Made by a program: the position numbers and the translations under genes. The notes below the pieces were generated by a model that saw only the letters and a program-made list of their open reading frames with translations, did no database searches and was not told where the DNA came from. A DNA stretch of 64,000 nucleotides from Cacajao melanocephalus (Eukaryota; Chordata; Mammalia; Primates; Pitheciidae). This document shows, piece after piece, positions 50,490-62,040 of this stretch. The DNA lies in NCBI GenBank assembly GCA_963573385.1, contig CAUYLG010051052.1:62001-126000 (forward strand), written 5' to 3'. Numbering within the stretch: the stretch's first letter is position 1; every line of letters begins with the position of its first letter.

Positions 50490-51043
50490 AATTATATATA
50501 TTTATAATATACAACATGATGCTTTGATATCTGTATAATGGCTAAGTCAAGCTATTTAACATATGCATTACCTCACATACTTATCATTTCTTCTGGTAAG
50601 AACACTTAAAATCTATTGTCTTAGCAATTTTCAAATATACAACATATTGTTATTAACTGTAGTCACCATGACTTACAATAGTCTTTGAACTTATTCTTCC
50701 ACTTTAAATAAATTTTTCTGTCTTTTAGCCAACATTTCCCTAATTCCTCCCACACCCTAGCCTCTGATAATCAACATTTCACTCTGTTTCTACAAGGTCA
50801 ACATTTTTACACTACACATATAAGGAAGTATTGAGTATTTATCTTTCTCTGCCTGACTTATTTCACTTAACATAATGTCCTGCAGGTTGACCCATGATGT
50901 TGAGAATGACAGGATTTCCTTCTTTTGTTAAGGCTGAATGATATTTCATTGTGTATATATAACATGTTTTCTTCATCCATTAATAAACACTTAGATTAAT
51001 TCCACGTCTTGGCTATTGGAAATAATGTTCACTAGCATGGAAG

Positions 51044-51690
51044 TGATGGCAGCAGTGGGGTGTCTGGAGTGGCCACTGCCATGATGCCAGCTGCAGTGTG
51101 GGAGGTATGGCTGGAGCTGTAGACTCCACAAAGCCAGCAGGAGCCAGAAACAGGTGGTAGCCCTGCCCCGTTCGAAGTTGAAGGGACAAGAGCCCTGCCC
51201 TCCTGGGTACAGCTGCAGCCACCCAGACATAGCTGCAGACCCAGGCATCTCTGCACTCTCAGGGGCCTGGGAAGAACCCCTGCAGTCTTGGAAGAGTCTG
51301 TTCCTGCTGTCTGGCCTCTCCCCACTCCTGGCACCTACTTCAATTTCGGAGCAAAGTTGTGGTCCAGCCTGAGCGCTGTCACAACATGGCCAGGTGTGTG
51401 CTCTCTTGGGGCAGTGCTGACACACCAGCCCCCTGCTGCCTCAGCCCCTTCCACACTTTGGGCAACGATAAGCATGAGAGGGAGGCCAAAGGAGGGCTAA
51501 GGGCAACGTGGCATGGGCCTGCAGGCACCCCTCAAACACACAGCCTAGGCACTGTGGGCACCATGGACAACAGGTTAATGGCAACAAGAGGCAGACACGC
51601 TCCTAGGCAGAAACCGGCAAGTCCCCAGGTGAAACCCCACCTTCAGGCCAGGAACAGCCTGAGGCCGGGGGACATACAGAGTTAACCACA
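51044..51690 (+). mobile_element. 5' LTR, truncated (upstream part only)
   Basis: Parallel to 53445-54110 block for block ('GGCAGCAG', 'AGCTGCAGTG', 'CCAGCAGGAGCCAGAAACAG', 'ACAGGTTAATGGCAACAAG'). It stops before the U3 repeats, polyadenylation signal and downstream part found in the 3' LTR. The joint to internal sequence falls at 'CACACCCCTAACT', a string that also occurs in the 3' LTR at about 54895, so microhomology may have guided the deletion. Frames such as 51154-51372, 51359-51685 and 51425-50991 are shadows. Confidence 0.75.
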
Positions 51691-52566
51691 CCCCTAACTA
51701 TGCTGGAAAGAGTCAGACTTTATCTAAACTTGGTACATAATAAAAATAACTTATCAGGTTTTACACCAAAATTTAAAACTGCTAAGAATTACCATTATAA
51801 CATGTAATTGGGACTACTAAAATAGATTTACATGCAAGGTATGTAAGGAAAGTAAAATGTGTCATTATTAAAACATTGTAAGAAGCCCTGGGAGTATAAA
51901 TTTTTGCCTAGACTAGAAGGTTAAAAGATTGTTTCAAATTAGGTAAGATGAAGCTAAAGGTTTAAATAAGGTGTGGAAGGTTTGTAAAATTAATCTTGTA
52001 AAAGAAATTTTGTGTGTGAACATATTGACTAAACTCAAGGGGTATTACTTGATTTGTTTGTAAACTGAACATTGGAATAAAAAGCACAATAAGAGTTTCT
52101 TAAGGCATTGATCTGCTATTTCATAATATCAACTGTTTTAAACCTTTAACGTATTTAATAGCCTTCACAAAATCAAATTTCAGCTTCAAAATTGTCTTTT
52201 CTGACCCCTAACTTTGGGATACTACAGAGTGCTCCTGGAACAACCAAAATAGACATAAACAGGATTATTTGACATGTTCAATTACATAGGACTGTCAAAG
52301 TAAAAAAGAAGGCTTAATCTTCTTCAGGTTATATTTTAGTGAATAATAATTATGTTCCAAAATTGTAGGAGACTTCTAAAAATCAAATGTCTGAGTGTTT
52401 GCTATCAATCATAATTAGGGTTATGATGTTAAACCACAGAAATAACCACACTTCTTTGTCAATCATGTTTTTGCCTGTGACCACCCTAAGACATTTTGTC
52501 ACTCACAGACAAGTGTTGCCTTCATTTGACCCTCTTGAAAGGATGATTTATAATCAGCTATAAAAC
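51691..52566 (+). mobile_element. residual ERV internal or associated sequence
   Basis: AT-rich sequence between the LTR pieces, judged to be ERV-derived from its position. No viral protein frame of any length is seen. It contains blocks such as 'GACCCCTAACTTTGGGATAC' that look repeat-derived. Identity is uncertain. Confidence 0.4.
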
Positions 52567-53001
52567 TGTGAAAGGAAAATATCTTGGGTATCTTGAAGCT
52601 GGGAAACACTAAGGGTAAATCTGCCTCCCATTCTATTCCAAGTCATCTCTCTGCTCACAGAGATAGATGCATATTCTGATTGCCTCCTTTGGAAAGACTT
52701 ACAGGAAACTCAAAAGAATGCAACCATTTGTCTCTCAGCTATCTGTGACCTGGAAGCCCATGGAGGAGGGGAGGCTTGCTTTGAGCTGTCTCTGCTTTTC
52801 TGATGGAACTAACGTACTTCTTATATATGTTGGTTGATGTCTCATGTCTCCCTAAAATGTATAAAACCAAGCTGTGCCCTGACCACCTTGGGCACATGTT
52901 GCCAGGACTTCCTGAGGCTGTGTACACAGACATGTCCTCAACCTTGGCAAAATCAATTTTCTAAATTAACTGAGACCTGTCTCAGATTTTCTGGGTTCAC
53001 A
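52567..53001 (+). mobile_element. nested solo LTR (ERV1, MER61/MER4 group)
   Basis: From 'TGTGAAAGGAAAATATCTTG' to 'TTCTGGGTTCACA', with a TATA box (TATAAAA, 52860-52866) and the family blocks 'GACCACCTTGGGCACATGTT' and 'AACTGAGACCTGTCTCAG'. The polyadenylation signal is mutated (AATCAA near 52951). It lies inside the internal region of the outer provirus, so it is younger. The exact target duplication is not clear. Confidence 0.7.
52928..52937 (+). promoter_or_regulatory. p53 half-site (AGACATGTCC)
   Basis: The decamer fits the p53 half-site rule RRRCWWGYYY at all ten positions. It sits about 65 bp downstream of the LTR's TATA box. Some MER61-type and LTR10 LTRs are known p53 targets. Only one perfect half-site is seen; the adjoining decamers do not fit well, so activity is doubtful. 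Confidence 0.35.
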
Positions 53002-53440
53002 GAACTTTGAAAAATGCTCATTAGTTGTTTTTAAGTTTTGGTCTGCATTTTAGACTAACACTGCTTGTTCCTGTGAACCAGCCAGTGATCTCTGACTGCA
53101 GCTCAGAAGAGACAAAAGGGATGGGTAATGTAAAAATCTGCATCAATATTCTAATTTTGAGCATGTCAGGATTTTTGAGTTGTCCTTACCCCTTCGTTTC
53201 GTTTTGACCCATGTCTTCTAATAACTCGGTTTGTCTCATCTCACCTTCTGGCCATTAAACTCCAAATAGTCATGCAAACGGAACCTTGGCTGATGGCTCC
53301 CTTTAAATAGGGACCCTTAGATAGGCCTCTAAGATAAGATATAATTGTCATTTTCCCCATAAACAACGTTCCCTGTCAGCATGAAGCAGTTAAGAGCAGT
53401 CACTGCCCCTATCTTAACAGCAGTAGATGTACCTCTTTAG
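53002..53440 (+). mobile_element. residual ERV 3' internal sequence
   Basis: Sequence between the nested LTR and the 3' LTR with blocks such as 'TAAACAACGTTCCCTGTCAG' near the LTR edge, of the kind seen at the 3' end of primate ERV1 internal regions. No open env frame is present. Confidence 0.45.
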
Positions 53441-55085
53441 AGCAGGGATTAATGGTGGCAGCAGCCTGTCTGGAGCAGTGTCGATCAATCCCTGGCATTA
53501 TCAGTGATGCTAGCTGCAGTGAGAAAGGCACAGCTGGGGCTGTGTACTCCACAGAGCCAGCAGGAACCAAGAACAGGTGGAACCCCCCCCCCCTCGCCCA
53601 TTCCAAGTTAAAGAAGTGGGAGCCCCACCCTTGGGATACAGTTGTAGTTGTCCAGCCATGGCTGCAGACCAGGGCATCTCTACACTCCTGGGGACCCAGG
53701 AAGCCTCTGTGACCCACAGGCTTGGAAGCACCTGCTCCCACTGCCTAGCCTCTCCCTACTCCAAGCACCCACTCCTGGCACCTGCTCCAATTTCAAAGCA
53801 AAGCTGTAGCCAACCCTGGGCACTGTCATGAACCAGCCAGGTATGCACACACTCAGGTCAGCTCTGACATACCAGCCCCCTCCTGCCTTGTCCCCTTCCA
53901 GACTTTGGGAACCAAAGAGCATAGGAGGGAGGCTGACAGGGCGCTGAGGGTGGCTTGGTGCAAGTTTGGAGGCACAAACAGCCTGAGCACCATGGGCACT
54001 GTGGTTGGCAGGTTAACAGCAACAGGAGGCAGACAAGATCCTAGACAGAAAGGGGCAGATACCTGGTGAAACCTCACCTTCAGGTCAGCGATAGCCTGAA
54101 GCCTAGGGGCTGGACTGCCAGTACCATGGACTGGAGGGAGAACTTCTGATGCTTTTTCTAGGCCTGCCCATGGCTTCCTGTGGACCACTCAGCATGCATT
54201 TGCTTCCCTCTGAAGCCCATAGAAACCCTAGACTCAGCCAGACTCAGGTAGATGACAGGAGAACCTTCCTGCAAAAAGAAGCTACCCACTGTGGGTCTTC
54301 TTTCTGCTGAGAGTTGAGCAGATAATGGGACAACCTGCCTATGATGAGGAGCTACCCACTATGGGTCTCCTCTCTGCTGAGAACAGAACACTTGTTGGGA
54401 TGCCCTACCTGCAGAGAGGAGCTACCCACTGTGGGTTTCCTTTAAGCTGCTGTGTCACTCAATAAAGGATCTCTTCACCTTGTTCACCCTCCACTTGTCC
54501 GCATAACTCATTCTTCCTGGACACAGGACAAGAACTTGGGACCTGCCGAATAGCAGGACTGAAAGAGCAGTAACACCCACAGGGCTGAAAAGTGCCCTTT
54601 GCTCACCATGTTGCTGGTGACAAGAAGGAGAGAAGAGCTGGAACCCTTTGGGGATCCCAGACTTAAGAGCTCCTCAAGCCATGGCTGTGACACTCTCGAT
54701 GGGGCTCTGCAGTTCCTGAAGTCTCCAAGCTTCCAGGCACCACTGCCTTCCCTGGTGCCAACTGTGGAAGCTGCTTGCGCCTGGTTGAGCTGCAGCCTTG
54801 TAGGGTGACGGTGCCTGTTCTGGCACCTGGAGCTGTCCACCCCACCACAACCAGCGCGCATGGCTGTGCCAGGGGCCAGACCCCACACTCACTCACACAC
54901 CCCTAACTCCATACCTGGCTCACCCTTGGCAGGCATGGAATACAGGCTGGTAGCATAAGCAGATTGTATCCAGCCAGGCAGAATGGACAGAACAAGCCAA
55001 ATGGGCCCAAGAAAACTTCAGGGAACAGCACCACCAGCCACAGAGGTTCCTGGCTAGAAAAGTGACACTCCAAGGATACTGTGAA
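53441..55085 (+). mobile_element. 3' LTR, 1.6 kb (MER52-like)
   Basis: A long LTR. Its first 670 bp match the 5' copy; then come three 70-bp repeats (54241-54445), a polyadenylation signal AATAAA at 54461-54466, and a GC-rich 600-bp end ('CCTGGACACAGGACAAGAAC', 'GGGACCTGCCGAATAGCAGG'). It joins the old L1 after the GGAAG duplication. The long frames at 53409-54896 on both strands are by-products of high GC and are not genes. Confidence 0.75.
54241..54445 (+). repeat. three 70-bp tandem repeats in the LTR U3
   Basis: 'GCTACCCACT' occurs at 54281, 54351 and 54421, exactly 70 bp apart. Each is preceded by a related 'ggRacaacctRcctgc'-like half and followed by 'TGGGTCTCCT'-like sequence. The last unit is partial and runs into the promoter/polyadenylation part. 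Confidence 0.9.
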
Positions 55086-56748
55086 GGAAGTGAAAGTGTC
55101 TTTTTGACATACTAATATGATTTCCTTTGGACATATATCAAATAGTAAAATTGCTAGATGACATGATAGTTCTACTTTTAATTTTTTGAGGAACCGCCAT
55201 ACTATTTTCTATTATGGCTGTAATACTAATTTACAATCCAACCAATGGCCTGCAAGTGTTCTCTTTTCTCCACAACCTTGCTAATATGTATCTTTAGTCA
55301 TTTTTAAAGTAGCCATTCTAATAGCTATAAGGTGATATCTCACTAGGGTTATAATTTGCATTTTCCTGATGATTAGTAATGTTCATCTTTTCTTCATAAA
55401 CCTGTTTGCCAATCAGATGTCTTGTTTTCAGAAATGTTTGTATAGGTCCTTTGCACATTTTTATATCAGATTATTTGTTTTCTTACTTATAAGTTCCTCA
55501 TATATTCTGGATATTAACCCTTATCAGACATACGGTTTCACATATTTTTCTCCTATTTTTCCTTGTTTCCCTTGCTGTGAAGAAGATTTTTAGTTTGATG
55601 CCATCCTAGTTGTTTATTTACACTTTTGTTGTCTGTGCTTTGGGTGTTATATTCGAAGTATCTGTGATCATACCAATGACAGCTTTTCTCCTATGACTTC
55701 TTTACTACTTTTACATTTTTAGGTCTTACATTTAAGTATTTAATCTATTTTGAGATGATTTTTACGTATGATGTTAGATGAGAGCATAATATTATTCTCT
55801 GTATGTGAACACCCAGTTTCCCAACAACCAGTTACTGATGAACCTGCCCTTCCCTCATTGTGTGCTCTTGGCATTTTTATAAACAATCAATTGACCATAA
55901 ATAAGTGGATTTTTTCCAGCTTTTCCATTCTGTCCCATACATCTGTGTGTCTGTTTTTATACCTATACCATGCTGTTTGGATTAACATAGCTTTATAGTA
56001 GATTTTCAAATCAGGTGCTGTGAGACCTCCAGCTTGTCCTTTTTACTCAAGATTATTTTCACTATTTTGAGATATTTGTGGTTCCATACGAATTTTAGAA
56101 TTTTTTTTTCTATTTCTGGGGGAAATGTCATTGGAGTTTTTGATGGGGATTGCATAGAATCTACAGATAACTTTGGGCAGTAGTGACACTTTAACAATGA
56201 TACTCCTTTCAATTCATGAACATGGAATATCTTTCCACTTATTTTATCTCCCTAAAATTCTTTCATATATGGTTTATAGTTTTCTGCTTACAGAGTTTTC
56301 TCTTTGAGTAAATTTATACCTAGTTATTATCTTTATAGCTACTGTAAATAGAACTGTGTTCTTAATTTTCTTTTGAGGTAATTTGTTGTCACTGCATAGA
56401 AATGCTACTAACTTTTATATGTTGATTTCTAATCTACAATTTTATGGATTTGTTAATCAATGCTAACAGGTTTTTGGTGGAGCCTTTAAGCTTTTCTATA
56501 TATAGGTTATATCCTCTACAAGGAAAGACAATTTTACTTATCCCTTTCCAATTTGAATTCTTTTTATTTTTTGACTTGCTTAACTGATCTGGTTAGTACT
56601 TTCAGTACTGTGTTGAACAAAAGCGGTGAAAGTGACCATCCATGTCTTGTATCGGATCTTAGGAAAAAAGCCTTGAACTTTTCAGTGTTAATTATAACAT
56701 TCACTATGGGCTTGTATATTGTCTTTATTGTGGTTAGAGGTACATCTT

Positions 56749-57100
56749 TGATATGGTTAGGCTCCGTGTCTCCGCCCAAATCTCATCTCAAATTGTAATC
56801 CCTGTAATCCCTGGGTGTTGAGAAAGAGAACTGATGGGCAATGATGAAATCATAGGGGTGGTTTCCCCTATGCTTTTCTCATGATAGTGAGTTCTCACAA
56901 GATCTGATGGTTTTATAAGGGGCTATTCCCCCTTTGCTTCCATTACATGCTTTCTTGCCTGATACCATGTAAGACATGCCTGCTTCCCCTTCTGCCATGA
57001 TTGTAAGTTTCTTGAGGCCTCCCCAGGGATGCAGAACTGTGAGTCAACTAAACTTTTTTATTTTTATTTTTTAAATTACCCAGTCTCAGGCAGTTGTTTA
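56749..57100 (+). mobile_element. THE1/MST LTR, left part
   Basis: It begins TGATATGGTTAGGCTCCGTG and runs to 'CCCAGTCTCAGGCAGTTG', where an L1 has inserted. The remaining LTR end is at 62642-62679. The 5-bp duplication ATCTT (56744-56748 and 62680-62684) flanks the whole LTR. No internal region is present, so it was a solo LTR before the L1 arrived. Confidence 0.9.
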
Positions 57101-57318
57101 TTATTTTTTATATAGTTTAAGTTCACAGATACATGTGTAGGACATGCAGGTTTGTTACATAGGTATACACATGCCATGGTGGTTTGCTGTACTCATAAAC
57201 CCATCATCTACATTAGGTATTTCTCCTAATGCTATCCCTCCTGTAGGCCCCCACCCCTGACAGGCCCCAGTGTGTGACGTTCCCCTCCCTGTGTCCATGT
57301 ATTCTCATTGTTCAACTC

Positions 57319-60300
57319 CCACTTATGAGTGAGAACAAGTGGTGTTTGGTTTTCTGTTCCTCTATTAGTTTGCTGAGAATGATGATTTCCAGCTTCATCT
57401 ATGTCCCTGCAAAAACCATGAACTCATCCTTTTTTATGGCTGCATAGTTAGTATTCCTTGGTGTCCATGTACCACAATTTCTTTATCCAGTCTATCATTG
57501 ATGGGCATTTCAATTGGTTCCAAGTCTTTGCTATTGTGACTAATGCTGCAATAAACAAATGTGTGCATGTGTCTTTATAGCAGAATGATTTATAATCCTT
57601 TGGGTAGATACTCACTAATGGGATTGCCGGATGAAATGATATTTCTGGTTCTAGATCCTTGAGGAATCGCCACACTGTCTTTTACAATGGTTGAACTAAT
57701 TAACACTCCCACCAAGTGTAAAAGCAATCCTATTTCTCCATATCCTCTCCAGCATCTGTTGTTTCTGGACTTTTTAATCATGGTCATTCTAACTGGCATG
57801 AGATGGTATCTCATTGTGGATTTGATTTGCATTTCTCTAATGACCAGTGATGATGAGCTTTTTTTCATGTTTGTTGGCCACATAAATGTCTTCTTTTGAG
57901 AAGTGTCTGTTCATATCCTTTACCTACTTTTTGATGGGGTTGTTTTTTTCTTATAAATTTGTTGAAATTCCTTGTAGATTCGGATATTACTCCTTTGTCA
58001 GATGGACAGATTGCAAAAACTTTCTCCCATTCTGTAGGTTGCTTTTTCACTCTCATAATAGTTTATTGTATTGTGCAGAAGCTCTTTATAGGTACCATTT
58101 GTCAATTTTGGCCTTTGCTGCCATTGCTTTTGGTGTTTTAATCATGAAGTCTTTGCCCATGCCTATGTCCTGAATGGTATTGCCTAGGTTTTCTTCTAGG
58201 GTTTTTATGGTTTTAGGTCTTATGTTTAAGTCTTTAATCCATCTTGAGTTAATTTTTGTATAAGATGTAAGGAAGGGGTCCAGTTTCAGTTTTCTGTATA
58301 TGGCTAATCAGTTTTCCCAACACTATTTATTAAATAGGGAATCCTTACCCACCGTTTGTTTTTGTCAGGTTTGTCACAGATCAGATGGTTATGGATGTGT
58401 GGCATTATTTCTGAGGCTTCTGTTCTGTTCCATCGGCGTATGTATCTGTTTTTGTACCAGTACCATGCTGCTTTGGTTACTGTAGCCTTGTAGTTTAGTT
58501 TGAAGCCAGTGAAGAAAGTCAGTAGTAGCTTGATGGGGATAGCATTGAATCCATAAATTACTTTGGGCAGTATGGCCATTTTCATGATATTGATTCTTCC
58601 TATCCATAAGCATGGATGTTTTTCCAATTTGTTTGTGTCCTCTCTTATTTCCTTGAGCAGTGGTTTGTAGTTCTCCTTGAAGAGGTCCTTCACAGTCCTT
58701 TTAGGTTGTATTCCTAGGTATTTTATTATCTTTGTAGCAACTGTGAATGGGATTTCACTCATGATTTGGCTTTCTGTCTGTTATTGGTGTATAGGAATGC
58801 TTGTGATTTTTACACATTGATTTTGTATCCTGAGACTTTACTCAAGTTGGTTATCAGGTTAAAGAGATTTTGTGCTGAGATGATAGGGTTTCTAAATAAC
58901 AATCATGTCATCTGCAAACAGAGACAATTTGATTTCCTGTCTTCCTATCTGAATATCTTTTATTTCTTTCTTTTGCCTGATTGACCTGGCCAGAACTTCC
59001 AATACTATGTTGAATAGGAGTGGTGAGAGATGGCATCCTTGTCTGGTGCTGGTTTTCAGAGGGAATGCTTCGTTTTTGCCCATTTAGTATGATATTGGCT
59101 GTGGGTTTGTCACAATTAGCTCTTACTATTCTGAGATATGTTCCATCAATACCTAGCTTACTGAGAGTTTTTAAAATGAAGGGGTGTTAAATTTTATCAA
59201 AGGCCTTTTCTCCATCTATTGAGATAATCATGTGGTTTTTGCCATTGGTTCTGTTTATGTTATGGATTATGTTTATTGATTTGCATATGTTGAACTACCC
59301 CTGCATCCCAGAGAAGAAGCTGACTTGATCATGGTGGATAAGCTTTTGAATGTGCTTCTGGGTTTGGTTTGCCAGTATTTTATTGAGAATTTTTACATCC
59401 ATGTTCATCAGGAATATTGGTCTGAAATTTTCTTTTTTTGTTGCGTCTCTGCCAGGTTTTGGTATCAGGATAATGCTGGCCTCATAAAATGAATTAGAAA
59501 AGAGTCCCACTTTTTCTATCGTTTGGAATAGTATCAGAAGGAATGGTACCAGTTCCTCTTTCTACCTCTGGTAGAATTCAGCTGTGAATCTGTCTGGTCC
59601 TGTGCTTTTTTTGGTTGGTAGGCTATTAATTACTGCCTCAATTTCAAAACCTGTTTTACATCTATTCAGGTATTTGATTTCTTCCTGGTTTAGTCTTGGA
59701 AGAGTGTATGTGTCCAGGAATTTATCCGTTTCTTCTAGATTTTCTAGTTTATTTGCATAGAGGTGTTTACAGTATTCTCTGATGATAGTTTGTATTTCTG
59801 TGAGATCAGTGGTGACATCCCTTTGTCATTTTTGATCGTGGCTACTTGATTCTCTTCTGTTAGTCTGGATAGGGGTCTATTTTGTTAATCTTAAAAAAAA
59901 AACAGCTCTTGGATTCACTGATTTTTTTGAAGGGTTTTTTGTGTTTCTGTCTCCTTCAGTTCTGCTCTGGTATTAGTTATTTCTTGTCTTCTTCTAACTT
60001 TTGAATTCATTTGCTCTTGCTTCTCTAGTTCTTTTAATTGTGATATTAGGTAGTCGATTCTAGATCTTTCCTGCTTTCTCCTGTGGGTATTTAGTGGTAC
60101 AAATTTCCCTCTTAACACTGCTTTAGCCATGTCCCAAAGATTCTGGTACCTTGTGTATTTGTTCTCATTGGTTTCAAAGAACTTATTTATTTCTGCTTTA
60201 ATTTCATTTTTATCCAGTAGTCATTCAGGAGCAGGTTGTTCAGTTTACATGTAGATGTGAGGTTCTGCATGAGTTTCTTAATCCTGAGTTCTAATTTGAT

Positions 60301-61010
60301 TGCACTGTGGTCTGAGAAACTGTTATGATTTCTGTTCTTTTGCATTTGCTGAGGAGCATTTTACTTCAAATTATGTGGTCAATTTTAGAATAAGTGTGAT
60401 GTGGTGCTGAGAAGAATGTATATTCTCTTGATTTGGGGTAGAGAGTTCTCTAGATGTCTATTAGGTCCACTTGGTCCAAAGCTGAGTTCAAGTCCTGAAT
60501 ATCCTTGTTAATTTTCTGTCTAATTGATCTGTCTAATATTGACAGTGGGGTGTTAAAGTTTCCCATCATTATTGTGGGAGTCTAAGTCTCTTTGTAGGTC
60601 TCTAAAAACTTGCTTTATGAATCTGGGTGCTCCTGTATTGGGTGTATATATATATATATTTAGGATAGCTCTTCTTGTTGCAATGATCCCTTTACCATTA
60701 TGTAATGCTCTTGTCTTTTTTTTATCTTTGCTGGTTTAAAGTCTGTTTTATTAGAGAGTAGGAATGCAACTCCTGCTTTTTTTTTTTTTTTTTTTTTTTT
60801 TTTTGGCTTTCCATTTGCTTGGTAAATATTCCTCCATCCCTTTATTTTGAGCCTATGTGTGTCTCTGCAGGTGAGATGGGTTTCCTGAATACAGCACACC
60901 TATGGGTCTTGACTCTTTATCCAATTTGCCAGTCTGTGTCTTTTAATTGGGACATTTAGCCCATTTACATTTAAGGTTAATATTGTTATGTGTGTATTTG
61001 ATCCTGTCAT
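57319..61010 (-). pseudogene. L1 ORF2 (endonuclease and reverse transcriptase), disrupted
   Basis: The start region reads MTGSNTHI at 61010. The endonuclease piece (60899-60660) keeps the catalytic 'CCIQETHL' motif. It contains an extra K-run from a T28 expansion (60777-60804). The reverse-transcriptase piece (59083-58892) has the F-A-D-D active-site motif intact. Further open pieces are 60130-59915, 59510-59295, 58762-58304 and 57675-57448. Frameshifts and stops separate them, so no full-length ORF2p could be made. Confidence 0.92.
60777..60804 (+). repeat. T28 homopolymer inside L1 ORF2
   Basis: A run of 28 T on the plus strand (A on the L1 sense strand) lies in the endonuclease region, where L1s normally carry a short A-rich lysine stretch. 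A TATATATATATAT tract lies nearby at 60645-60658. Confidence 0.9.
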
Positions 61011-61017
61011 TATAATG

Positions 61018-62040
61018 CTAGCTGGTTATTTTACCCGTTAGTTGATACAGTTTCTTCATAGTGTCAAATGTCTTTACAATCCAGTATGTTTTTGCAGGCC
61101 GGTACTGGTTTTTCCTTTCTATATTTACTGTTTCCTTCAGGAGCTCTTGTAAGGCAGGCCTGGTAGTGACAAATTCTCGAAGCATTTGCTTATCTGGAAA
61201 GAACTTTATTTTTCCTTCACTTATAAAGCTTCGTTTGGCTGAATATGAAATTCTGGGTTGAACATTCATTTCTATAGAATGTTGAATATTGGCCCCCACA
61301 TCTTCTAGCTTGTAGGGTTTCTGCAGAGAGATCTACTGTTAGTTTGATGGGCTTCATTTTATGGGTAACCCGACCTTTCTCTCTGGCTGCCCTTAACACT
61401 TTTTTTTTCATTTCAACCTTGGTGAATCTGACAATATGTCTTGGGGTTGCTATTCTCGAGGAATATCTATGTGGTGTTCTCTGTATTTCCTGAATTTGAA
61501 TGCTGGCCTGTGTTGCGAGGTTGGGGAAGTTCTCCTGGATAATATACTGGATAAAGAGCATATTCCAACTTGGTTCTATTCTCCCTATCACTTTCAGATA
61601 CACCAGTCAAACATAGGTTTGGTCTTTTCACATAGTCCCATATTTCTTAGAGGCTTGGAGGTTTGTTTTTCATTCTTTTTTCTTTTCCTATCTTGTCTTC
61701 ACACTTTATTTCATTAAGTTGATCTTCAATCTCTGATATCCTTTCTTCCACTTTATGGATTCGGATATTGACAATTGCGTATGCTTCACAAAGTTCTTAA
61801 GCTGTGTTTTTCAGCTCCATCAGTTCATTTATGTTCTTCTCTAAACTGGTTGTTCTAGTTATCAGTTCCTCTTTTTTTCAAGATTCTTAGCTTCCTTGCA
61901 TTGGGTTAGAACATGCTTCTTTAGCTCAGATTAGTTTGTTATTACCCACCTTTTGAAGCCTACTTCTGTCAATTTACCAAACTCATTCTCTTTCCAGTTT
62001 TGTTCCCTTGCTGGTGAGGAGTTGTGATCCTTTGGAGGAG
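61018..62040 (-). pseudogene. L1 ORF1 (RNA-binding protein), disrupted
   Basis: Frames 61603-61217 and 61299-61018 give the RNA-recognition and C-terminal domains ('ENFPNLATQASIQIQEIQRT', 'DLSAETLQARR' and 'LREFVTTRPALQELLKE'). The coiled-coil half upstream is broken by stops. The order and the ~10-bp spacing to ORF2 are normal for an L1. Confidence 0.85.

Larger units (their letters stand above)
51044..55085 (+). mobile_element. ERV1 provirus (MER52-like LTRs), deleted
   Basis: A 4.0 kb insertion flanked by GGAAG at 51039-51043 and 55086-55090, a 5-bp target duplication. It has two homologous LTR pieces (51044 to about 51690 and about 53440 to 55085) around a residual internal region. No gag, pol or env frame survives. 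The LTRs are GC-rich against the AT-rich surroundings. The MER52 label is by recognition of the LTR and is not verified. Confidence 0.75.

Noticed and set aside
51154..51685. Overlapping open frames on both strands (also 51425-50991)
   Set aside because: They lie in the GC-rich 5' LTR, run in several frames at once and have no viral or cellular domain.
54241..54445. Reading the 70-bp repeats as a CRISPR-like array
   Set aside because: The whole unit is repeated with no unique spacers, and it lies in an LTR U3.
53409..54896. Many 70-130 codon frames on both strands
   Set aside because: These are by-products of the GC-rich 3' LTR; LTRs of this type do not encode proteins.
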